From: Phycisphaerales bacterium
Lineage (GTDB): Bacteria; Planctomycetota; Phycisphaerae; Phycisphaerales; UBA1924
Assembly (NCBI GenBank): GCA_020849105.1
Contig: JADLGW010000030.1
Location: 1-64,000, forward strand
Direction: 5' to 3'
DNA: 64,000 bases
Shown: positions 35,305 through 42,472 of the stretch, one piece after another
Position numbering within the stretch: position 1 is the first letter of the stretch
How the letters are laid out: the number at the start of each line of letters is the position of its first letter
The notes under the pieces: generated by a model
Told to the model about the DNA's origin: nothing
The model's input: the letters and a program-made list of their open reading frames with translations, nothing else
The model's database searches: none
Made by a program: the position numbers and the translations under genes

Positions 35305-36524
35305 TGCCGCCGTACCCTCCGGGTGTGAGCACACTCCCCGCGCCGTCGCCGCTTGCCCGCCACTGGGGCCTTGATCCGGAGGTCGTGTACCTGAACCACG
35401 GGTCGTTCGGGGCCTGCCCGCGCGCGGTGCTGGAGGCGCAATCGGCGCTGCGGGCGCGGGTGGAGCGCGACGCCGTCCGGTTCTACGCGATGGATTATGA
35501 CGGGCTCATGGACGGCGCCCGCGAGGCGGCCGGGGCGTTCGTCGGGGCGCGGGCGGGGGACATCGTGCCCGTGCCCAACGCGACGACGGGCGTGGCGGCG
35601 GTGGTCGCGTCGTTCCCGCTGGAGGACGGTGATGAGGTCCTGGTGACGGACCACGAGTACCCCGGGTGCATGAACAACCTGCGCCACGTCGCCGCGCAGC
35701 GCGGCGCGAAGATCGTGAGCGTGCCGGTGGAGTTTCCGGTCTCGGGGGCCGGCGACGCGGCGGAGCGGCTCGTGGCGGCCGTGACACCCGGGACGCGCCT
35801 GTGCCTGGTGAGCCACATCACGGCCCCCAGCGCGCTGGTGCTGCCGGTGGCTCGGATCGCGGAGGAACTGGAGCGGCGGGGTGTCGCCGTGCTGATCGAC
35901 GGGGCGCACGCGATCGGCCAGGTGCCGGTGGACCTGGCCGCGATCGGCGCGTCGTACTACACGGCCAACTTCCACAAGTGGCCGTGCGCGCCGAAGGGGG
36001 CCGGGATGCTGTGGGCCCGCCGGGACCGGCAGGCGGGGCTGCGCCCGCGTGTGCTGTCCAACTACGCCGAGAGCGGCAAGCCCGGCCGGAGCCTGTTCAA
36101 CGCCGAGTTCGACTATGTCGGGACAAACGACGTGACGGCGTGGCTGTGCGTGCCGGACACGCTGCGGGCCGTCGCCGAGATCGGCGGGGGGGCGGCGGGG
36201 TGGGACGCCGTGCGCGAGCACAACCACAGCCTGGCCCTGGCCGGGCGGGACATCGTGTGCCGGGCGCTGGGCGTGCCGCCGCCGGCGCCGGACTCGATGC
36301 TCGGGTCGATGGCGACGATCCCGCTGCCGGGCAGGCCGTCGCAAGGGGGGCCGGACCCGCTGGGCCGGGCGCTGCTGGAGCGGCACCGCATCCAGGTCCC
36401 GATCTGGCAGGCAAACGGCGTGCGGACGACCCGCCTCAGCGCCCAGTTGTACAACTCGCGCGAGCAGTACGAGTACCTGGCGGGGGCGCTTGTCGAGGAG
36501 TTGAAGCGGGAAGGGCTGAGGTGA
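35304..36524 (+). CDS. Class V aminotransferase, isopenicillin-N epimerase-like
   Basis: 406 residues, PLP fold type I class V. VVYLNHGSFGACPRAVLEAQ (about 25-44), DEVLVTDHEYPGCMNNL, VLIDGAHAIGQVPVDL and the Schiff-base Lys in YTANFHKWPCAPKGAGML match the CefD/cysteine-desulfurase-like group. Such enzymes epimerise, desulfurate or lyse amino acids; the actual reaction is not readable here. The ATG overlaps the stop of the phosphodiesterase-TPR gene, so the two may be co-translated. GTG 35325 is an alternative start. Confidence 0.86.
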   Translation: MPPYPPGVSTLPAPSPLARHWGLDPEVVYLNHGSFGACPRAVLEAQSALRARVERDAVRFYAMDYDGLMDGAREAAGAFVGARAGDIVPVPNATTGVAAVVASFPLEDGDEVLVTDHEYPGCMNNLRHVAAQRGAKIVSVPVEFPVSGAGDAAERLVAAVTPGTRLCLVSHITAPSALVLPVARIAEELERRGVAVLIDGAHAIGQVPVDLAAIGASYYTANFHKWPCAPKGAGMLWARRDRQAGLRPRVLSNYAESGKPGRSLFNAEFDYVGTNDVTAWLCVPDTLRAVAEIGGGAAGWDAVREHNHSLALAGRDIVCRALGVPPPAPDSMLGSMATIPLPGRPSQGGPDPLGRALLERHRIQVPIWQANGVRTTRLSAQLYNSREQYEYLAGALVEELKREGLR

Positions 36525-36576
36525 GGGCCGCTCCGCTCGATGCGTTGATGCCCGGCGCCCCGGATACGCTCCCGAC

Positions 36577-37017
36577 ATGGAGCACACCCTTCGCGTACGC
36601 CGGCTGGACCCGCGGGCCACGCTGCCCATGTACCACTCGGACCTGGCCGCGGGGCTGGACCTCTCCGCGTGCCTGCCCGAGCCGGTGACGCTGGCACCGG
36701 GCCGGATCGCGCTGATCCCGACGGGGCTGGTGGTCGCCATCGCGCCGGGCTTTGAGGGGCAGGTCCGCCCGCGCTCGGGCCTCTCGACGCGGCACGGGGT
36801 GACAATGCCCAACACTCCGGGAACCATCGACGCGGACTACCGCGGCCCGCTGATCGTGCCGCTGATCAATCTCGGGCGCGACGGGTTCGTGGTGGAGCAC
36901 GGTCTGCGGATCGCGCAGATGGTGATCGCGCCGGTCGTGCGGGTGCGCATCGAGGAGGTCGCGGACCTCGACCCGACAGCGCGGGGCGTGGGCGGGTTCG
37001 GCTCGACCGGACGGTGA
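36577..37017 (+). CDS. dut: dUTP diphosphatase
   Basis: 146 residues, full length trimeric dUTPase. All five motifs are visible: AGLDLSA (motif 1), RPRSGLSTRHGV (2), GTIDADYRGPL with the catalytic Asp (3), RIAQMVI (4) and RGVGGFGSTGR (5). It removes dUTP to prevent uracil incorporation and supplies dUMP. ATG 36577 has TACGCT exactly six bases upstream, which suggests a leaderless transcript separate from the upstream aminotransferase. Confidence 0.96.
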   Translation: MEHTLRVRRLDPRATLPMYHSDLAAGLDLSACLPEPVTLAPGRIALIPTGLVVAIAPGFEGQVRPRSGLSTRHGVTMPNTPGTIDADYRGPLIVPLINLGRDGFVVEHGLRIAQMVIAPVVRVRIEEVADLDPTARGVGGFGSTGR

Positions 37018-37024
37018 GGCGTCC

Positions 37025-38716
37025 TCAGTTGCAGCCCAGGGCGAAGCCGGTCTGGAAGGCGCCGAAGTCCGCCAGGTTCAGGGCCCCGTCGTTGTTGAAG
37101 TCGGCGCAGGGGTTTGCCAGCGCGAACCCCGTCTGGAACGCCCCGAAGTCCGCCAGGTCCAGCACACCGTCGCCGTTGAAGTCCGGCCGGCACTCACACT
37201 CATCGGGGCGCCCGTTGCCGTTGCAATCGCGGCTGGCGCCGCCGGAGATGTCCAGGGCGTCGGGTGTCCCGTTGGCGTTGCAGTCGGACGACAGCGCCAG
37301 CCCGGCGTTGATGAGCCCGTAGCCGCGGACGAACAGCGGGTCCGGGTGGCCCGCGGCCACCTGGTCGCCGGCGGTGGCAAAGAGCATGGTGCGCATCTGG
37401 TCCACGGTCCAGGTGGGGCGGGCCTGGATCAGGCTCGCCACGCACCCGGCGACCAGCGGCGTCGAGAGCGACGTGCCGCTGGCGCCGGTGTAGCCGTGGT
37501 CGTCGCCCGGATTGACCGTCGCGGTGTCCACGCCCCGGGCCAGCAGTTCGGGCTTGGTGCGCCCGTCGGCGGTGGGGCCGTCGGAACTGAAGCCGGCGAT
37601 GGCGCCGTCACCCGCCACCGCGCCGATCGTAAGGACGCGGAAGGCGTCGGCCGGGGCGCCGAGCGCGGAGGTTGCGGGGTTCTCGTCGTGGCCGGCGTTC
37701 CCCGCGGCGTTCACGCAGTACACGCCGTTGGCGGTGGCGGTGTTGACGCCGATGGTGGTGACGGCCGTGAGGCCGTTGAGGTCGGCCTGCGTGTACCAGT
37801 CGATGTAGATCAGCGAGGCGGTGGCCATGTCGCCGCCGTGGCTCTCGATGAACTCCAGGCCCGCGACGTAGTTGTCCTCCTCGACGGGCGTCTCGCTGTC
37901 CAGGTCCTCGGTCTTGCAGAGGATGAAGGTCGCGTCGTACGCCCCGCCGACGTATGTGCCCGGCCTGTAGCCGGCCTGCGTGCCCAGGATCAGGGTGCCG
38001 TGCACGTGCTGGTCCGGGTTGTCGCCGGGTTCCGGCGCGGTGTTCGGGTCGTCCTTCACGAAGTCCCATTCGGCGACGATGCCGAGTTCGTGGCCGGGCT
38101 CGTGGAAGGCCTCATGCGTGCGGACGAAGCCGGTATCGAGGATACCGACGACGACGCCCTGCCCCGTAAAGCCCTGGTCGTGCACCGCGACCAGGTTCAT
38201 CTGCGTCAGCTGCTCCGAGGCGTAGCCGTAGAAATCCTCTGCATGGGGCGGGAGGGCGTGCCGCGTGCTGTCCGGGCCGGGCCCGGTGCGGATGGGCTGC
38301 AGGGCGCGGACGAAGGGAAGGGCGGCGAGGCGCCGGGCCTGCTCCGGGGTCAGTTCCACGCTGACGGCATTGACCCAGCGGCTCTGCCGGCGGACGCGGG
38401 CCCCGGTGGCGCGCACGCCCTCGACGTACCCGGATGCGAGCGGCAGGTCGCGGTCGTCGAACAGGCCGGGGTCGGTGCGCCGGGCACGGCGGCGGGATAC
38501 GGCCCGCGCGTCATATGTGGACTCCAGCGCGGCGATGGCCGCGGCGTGCCCCGCCGGCGTGCGCAGGCCCTTGTCGGTGAGAAAAACCCACGCCTTCGCG
38601 GTGCCGTGTTCCGCAAGCATCCGGGTCAGCGCCGGATGGATTTTCGGCTGCGGGCCGGCGAGCGCGGCGTGCGCCAGCGCGAGCGCCGCCAACGCGATGA
38701 TACGAGCGTGTTTCAT
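37025..38716 (-). CDS. Secreted subtilisin-like serine protease with C-terminal calcium-loop repeats
   Basis: 563 residues. Signal peptide MKHARIIALAALALAHAALA; a propeptide with several RR sites; then the S8 catalytic domain with Asp in VVGILDTGF, His in HVHGTLILG and Ser in GASGTSLSTPLVAG. The Asn of the oxyanion hole is in VNAAGNAG. The C-terminus has DCNANGTPD and DCNGNGRPDE loops, then two DFN.DG.L.LADFGAFQTGFAL repeats ending GCN, the same tail type as at 1-398 and 48808-50070. Shine-Dalgarno GGAGACTGCCC before ATG 38716. Likely extracellular. Confidence 0.92.
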   Translation of the reverse strand: MKHARIIALAALALAHAALAGPQPKIHPALTRMLAEHGTAKAWVFLTDKGLRTPAGHAAAIAALESTYDARAVSRRRARRTDPGLFDDRDLPLASGYVEGVRATGARVRRQSRWVNAVSVELTPEQARRLAALPFVRALQPIRTGPGPDSTRHALPPHAEDFYGYASEQLTQMNLVAVHDQGFTGQGVVVGILDTGFVRTHEAFHEPGHELGIVAEWDFVKDDPNTAPEPGDNPDQHVHGTLILGTQAGYRPGTYVGGAYDATFILCKTEDLDSETPVEEDNYVAGLEFIESHGGDMATASLIYIDWYTQADLNGLTAVTTIGVNTATANGVYCVNAAGNAGHDENPATSALGAPADAFRVLTIGAVAGDGAIAGFSSDGPTADGRTKPELLARGVDTATVNPGDDHGYTGASGTSLSTPLVAGCVASLIQARPTWTVDQMRTMLFATAGDQVAAGHPDPLFVRGYGLINAGLALSSDCNANGTPDALDISGGASRDCNGNGRPDECECRPDFNGDGVLDLADFGAFQTGFALANPCADFNNDGALNLADFGAFQTGFALGCN

Positions 38717-38796
38717 GGGCAGTCTCCGCGGCTCTGGCCGCACGGACATGAAAACCGATAACCGCCGCGGACGCAAGGAAAAACGGCGAGTTTCGG

Positions 38797-39423
38797 TCAC
38801 CCGCCGAGGGCCGCCGCGACGATCTCGTCGGGCGTCTTCAGACTGGGCCTGCGGGTGAGGGTGGTGCGGACCAGGCGCTCGGCGTCGGGGCGCGACTCGC
38901 CGAGTGCCACCAGGGCGCTGATCGCGGCCGCGGCCGGGCCCTCTCGGGGGGCGGGGCCTGCGGCCGCGTCGAGGCCCGCCACTTCCTCGGCCGTCAGGAA
39001 GCCCGTCACCTTGTCCTTCAGTTCCAGGATCACCTTCTCAGCGGTCTTCCGGCCGATCTCCGGCAGGCGGGTGAGCCACGGCGCATCTCCGCCGGCGATG
39101 GCGCGGGCGATCAGCGCGGGCTCCTGGGCCAGGGCCCGCAGCGCCTTGCGGTTGCCCATGCCGTCCACGCTGGTGAGCAGTTCAAAGAAGCGACGCTCCC
39201 GGGCGGATAGGAACCCGACGAGGCGCGGGATCATCGCCCCGCCCGGGCCCTGGGCCTCGAGGTACTGGATCGTGTGGAGGGTCACCGGGCGGCCGGTCTG
39301 CTCGCGCAGGCGTTCGGCCACAAACGCGGGCACCAGCACCTGGTACGCCACGCCCCCGGGCGGCGAGACCACCGCGGCAAGGCCTTCAACGGCATCCAGG
39401 TTTCCGGTGACACGGGTGATCAT
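38797..39423 (-). CDS. ruvA: Holliday junction DNA helicase subunit RuvA
   Basis: 208 residues. N-terminal OB domain (MITRVTGNLDAVEGLAAVVSPPGGVAYQVLVP region), then helix-hairpin-helix segments: FFELLTSVDGMGNRKALRAL and LTRLPEIGRKTAEKVILELKDKV. The C-terminal domain III ends SLKTPDEIVAAALGG, binding RuvB. RuvA binds four-way junctions during recombinational repair. ruvB and ruvC are not here. Followed by the AI-2E-type permease gene in the same direction. Confidence 0.95.
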   Translation of the reverse strand: MITRVTGNLDAVEGLAAVVSPPGGVAYQVLVPAFVAERLREQTGRPVTLHTIQYLEAQGPGGAMIPRLVGFLSARERRFFELLTSVDGMGNRKALRALAQEPALIARAIAGGDAPWLTRLPEIGRKTAEKVILELKDKVTGFLTAEEVAGLDAAAGPAPREGPAAAAISALVALGESRPDAERLVRTTLTRRPSLKTPDEIVAAALGG

Positions 39424-39455
39424 GCGTCTTCACCGGGTGGGAGCCGGTGCCACCA

Positions 39456-40811
39456 TCATTCTCGTCCGATCGGCAGGATGTCCTTCTCACGCCCCTCGGC
39501 CCACGCCTTCACCCGCGGCCAGAAGACCTCGTTGAGCAGGATCTTCAGGCACGCCGCCACCGGGATCGCCAGGAGCAGGCCGTAGACGCCGCCCAGCGCC
39601 CCGCCGGCGATCGACGCGAAGAGGATCATCGGCGCCTCGAGCCCGGTCGTGCGCCCCTGGATGATCGGCGAGAGCACATAGTCGTCGGCCAGTTGCCCGA
39701 CGACGTACACGGCGATCGGGGCCAGCACGATCCAGTACCACGACTGCTGGAACGCCATCGACCCCGGGTGCAGCACCATGAGCAGGATCGCCAGCGGCAC
39801 GCCCAGCACGCTGATATACGGCAGCAGGAACAGGAACCCGGCGGCCAGCCCGACCAGGAACGGTGCCGGCACGCCGATGATCCAGTACGCGACGACCATG
39901 TACCCTGCCAGGACGGCCGCGATGAGCAGGCGCCCGCGCACGAACCCGGCGATCACGCCGTCCATCCGCTCCACCAGATCGAAGACGCGCCCCTTCTTGC
40001 GTTCTGGGATCAGCCCCTCCCAGAACTCCAGCACCCGCCCGTACCCGGTGCTGAAGAAGAAAAAGAAGAAGGCGGTCAGGAACAGCGAGAAACCCAGGTA
40101 CCCGATGGACACGAAGAGCCCGGCGACCGCCGCCAGGGCCGTCGCCCCGCTCCCGATCGCCTGCTCCCCGACCGCCTTTGCGATCGTCTTGGCGTTGTCG
40201 CCGGCCCACTTCAGCAGCGCATCGGCCCCGCGCGAGGCGCCGCGCTTCCACGTCGGCACATGCCGGGCCTCCTCCATCGCGTCGGCCTCCTCGGGGGTCG
40301 GAGGGCCCTCAAACGTGGCGTCCTGCTCGGTGCCCGCCGGCTCCTCGCCCGCCTCCTCCCGGAGTTCGACGAGTTTGTCCCCCGCCCAGCGCCACGGGCC
40401 GGTGAGCGCCGCGCGGGCGTGCTCCCGCTCCGCGGGGTTGGCCGCGTTCACCGACCGCACCAGCAGCCCCACGTTGCCCGCGACATCCCGCGTGATCGCG
40501 ACGGCCTGGAGCACGGCGAAGCCGGCTCCCACCGTCAGCGGCACCAGCACGATCAGCAGCAGGCCGACGATGATGGCCGCGGCCGAGCCCTGCCGGCTCA
40601 TCCACCGGCGCCGGACCAGCCGCCGGACCAGCGGCTCGAACAGGTAGGCCAGCAGCAGGGCCAGCAGGATCGGCACGGTGACGACGCTGAGGCGGTAGCC
40701 CAGGTAGATGACCCCGATGATCCCGACCAGGACCAGCACGTCGCGCACGGGCTGGATATGCCACAGGCGCAGGGTCTGCCAGTCGGTCTCGGGCGTCGGA
40801 TCCCGGGTCAT
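39456..40811 (-). CDS. AI-2E family transporter (PerM-like)
   Basis: 451 residues with about eight membrane helices. The first pair (LVLVGIIGVIYLGYRLSVV..ILLALLLAYLFEPL) and the C-terminal block (FLVGLAAGFLFLLPYISVLG, ADDYVLSPIIQGRTTGLEAPMIL) are typical of the AI-2E/TqsA/PerM family, which exports or exchanges various solutes. A charged cytosolic insert (about 165-200, rich in Glu) lies between. ATG 40811 is chosen; TACGCT lies nine bases upstream. The solute is unknown. Confidence 0.88.
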   Translation of the reverse strand: MTRDPTPETDWQTLRLWHIQPVRDVLVLVGIIGVIYLGYRLSVVTVPILLALLLAYLFEPLVRRLVRRRWMSRQGSAAAIIVGLLLIVLVPLTVGAGFAVLQAVAITRDVAGNVGLLVRSVNAANPAEREHARAALTGPWRWAGDKLVELREEAGEEPAGTEQDATFEGPPTPEEADAMEEARHVPTWKRGASRGADALLKWAGDNAKTIAKAVGEQAIGSGATALAAVAGLFVSIGYLGFSLFLTAFFFFFFSTGYGRVLEFWEGLIPERKKGRVFDLVERMDGVIAGFVRGRLLIAAVLAGYMVVAYWIIGVPAPFLVGLAAGFLFLLPYISVLGVPLAILLMVLHPGSMAFQQSWYWIVLAPIAVYVVGQLADDYVLSPIIQGRTTGLEAPMILFASIAGGALGGVYGLLLAIPVAACLKILLNEVFWPRVKAWAEGREKDILPIGRE

Positions 40812-40928
40812 GCGGTCCGCAGCGTATCGGAAAGCGGACGGGCGGAGCACCCGGTTCGAACGGGGCGTGGCAGCCGGCGACCAGCCGCTCGGTCGGATGG
40901 CAAGCCGCGGCCGCTCTGAGCACGAATC

Positions 40929-41309
40929 CTACACGAGTTCGTGGACGCTGAACGCCTCGTCGAACTCAAAGACACCCTGGAAGTCCTCCGGGCAGTCCTC
41001 GGCGCTCTTGCGCATCACGCCGGCGTCGATCAGGGCGAAGACGATGCGGCCGAAGTCCTCGGTCTTTGTGATGCCCCAGTGCGCGAGCACCGTTCGGGCG
41101 AGCAGCCCGTACTGGTGTATCGCGAAGTCACGCAGGCCCATGCAGAGTTGAGCCCCGTTCACATGCCGCTCGGCCTCGGCGGGCTGCCCCTCGCCGTGCA
41201 CCACGCTGGAGGTGTGCGTCAGCCCCTGACGGACGAACTGGAAGGCCTCCTGTGGATAGGAGCCCGCCCGCTTCCGGATCGCCTTCCAGTTGATATTGGC
41301 CTCGGCCAC
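40929..41309 (-). CDS. Minf_1886 family protein
   Basis: 126 residues. The sequence INWKAIRKRAGSYPQEAFQFVRQGLTHT (region), HVNGAQLCMGLRDFAIHQYG and LLARTVLAHWGI fits the small uncharacterised Minf_1886 family known mostly from Planctomycetes and Verrucomicrobia. No catalytic motif is visible and the function is unknown. Start GTG 41309. Confidence 0.8.
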   Translation of the reverse strand: MAEANINWKAIRKRAGSYPQEAFQFVRQGLTHTSSVVHGEGQPAEAERHVNGAQLCMGLRDFAIHQYGLLARTVLAHWGITKTEDFGRIVFALIDAGVMRKSAEDCPEDFQGVFEFDEAFSVHELV

Positions 41310-41342
41310 GGTCCACTCCCACGGGCGACAATCGCCCCGCTC

Positions 41343-42077
41343 TCACACACGCCCGGCCCGCGGCCCGCTCACATGCGGGTTCCCGCGGATGCACCAGCGC
41401 AGGGGCCGGGCTGTCCAATCGCCCGCGTACCCTATGCCGATACGGGGCGTCGTGAGAATCAGTTCATCGACAATCGGCCGCCCCCGGCTGGATTCGATCA
41501 ACAAGGGGGAGTCCCCCAACAGGGACGCCCCGTTGAGGGATCGACCGATTGCGAGGGCCTGGCAGAGTTTGCCGGGTCCGCTACAGAGTTTGGTATCCGC
41601 ACGATGCCCGGTACCCGGCCGTCGTGATCCGGGGCCCGGGCCGCCCGCTCCGGCTGACCGCAGTTCCCGCATCTTCCCCAGACCCTCCGTGGGCTCCAGC
41701 GCCCGGATCAGCACGGCCAGGGGGTCGCCGACGCGCCCGCACACCACGTTCATGCAGTGGTGCATGCCGTAGGTGAAGTAGACGTACGCGACACCCGCCG
41801 GGCCGTACATGACTTCATTCCGCGGCGTGCGCCGGCCGCCAAACGCGTGCGATGCGGCGTCGGGCACGCCGCGGTAGGCCTCGACCTCCACGATGATCCC
41901 GGCGAGGCGAGTGCCGTCGTCCAGCACCCGCACGAGGCGCTTCCCCAACAGGTCGCGTGCCACCAGCACCGAATCGCGCGCATAGAAGCGGCGGGGGCAC
42001 GGCCGATCAGCGCCGGCGCGGGCCGGGTCTACTTCCGCAGAATCGGCCTTCGCGTTCTTCGCGACCTTCGAGTTCAA
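41343..42077 (-). CDS. 3-methyladenine DNA glycosylase (AAG/MPG type)
   Basis: 244 residues. FYARDSVLVARDLLGKRLVR, IIVEVEAYRGVPDAASHAFGG (catalytic Glu-containing segment), GPAGVAYVYFTYGMHHCMNVV and GPGKLCQALAI define the AAG family, which removes alkylated purines. An apparent ~30-residue N-terminal extension from TTG 42077 (NSKVAKNAKADSAE...) is low-complexity and may be non-coding or element-derived; the family normally begins near residue 28. No alternative ATG or GTG is visible closer to the domain. Confidence 0.9.
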   Translation of the reverse strand: MNSKVAKNAKADSAEVDPARAGADRPCPRRFYARDSVLVARDLLGKRLVRVLDDGTRLAGIIVEVEAYRGVPDAASHAFGGRRTPRNEVMYGPAGVAYVYFTYGMHHCMNVVCGRVGDPLAVLIRALEPTEGLGKMRELRSAGAGGPGPGSRRPGTGHRADTKLCSGPGKLCQALAIGRSLNGASLLGDSPLLIESSRGRPIVDELILTTPRIGIGYAGDWTARPLRWCIRGNPHVSGPRAGRV

Positions 42078-42121
42078 TCTCTATCTCTGTGGGGCTCCGC
42101 GTCCTCGGCGAGTCTCCCGGC

Positions 42122-42373
42122 TCATGGCTCGCGGACGCGGCAGTTCTCACGCCCGTCGCGGGTGAGCGCCCGCTTGCCCAGGTCGCGAACCGCCAGGATC
42201 GCCGATGCCACGAAGAATGCCGCCAGGGCCAGGGCCGCGGCCGGCACCAGCACGATCAGCAGAACCAGGCTCGCGATGATGACGCCGACCGCGAGCGCCA
42301 GCCGCAACGCCCACGGCGTGCCGATCACCCGGATCGCCGGACGCTCGCCGCCGAATGGGCCGGTATCGGACAT
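42122..42373 (-). CDS. Small membrane protein, 83 residues
   Basis: Two adjacent hydrophobic stretches (ALRLALAVGVIIASLVLLIVLV and AAALALAAFFVASAILAV regions) flanked by Arg-rich ends; no family recognised. ATG 42373 is supported by TATACT (minus strand, 42379-42384) five bases upstream, a near-consensus -10 and a leaderless arrangement. Divergent from dnaE. Confidence 0.65.
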   Translation of the reverse strand: MSDTGPFGGERPAIRVIGTPWALRLALAVGVIIASLVLLIVLVPAAALALAAFFVASAILAVRDLGKRALTRDGRENCRVREP

Positions 42374-42472
42374 GCAGGAGTATAGGTGGGTGTTCGGTGG
42401 ATCGCCTGGCGGCACTGGGTGGACGGTCGGCGCGGTCGATACAATGACCGGTCCACACCATTCCTTGTACCC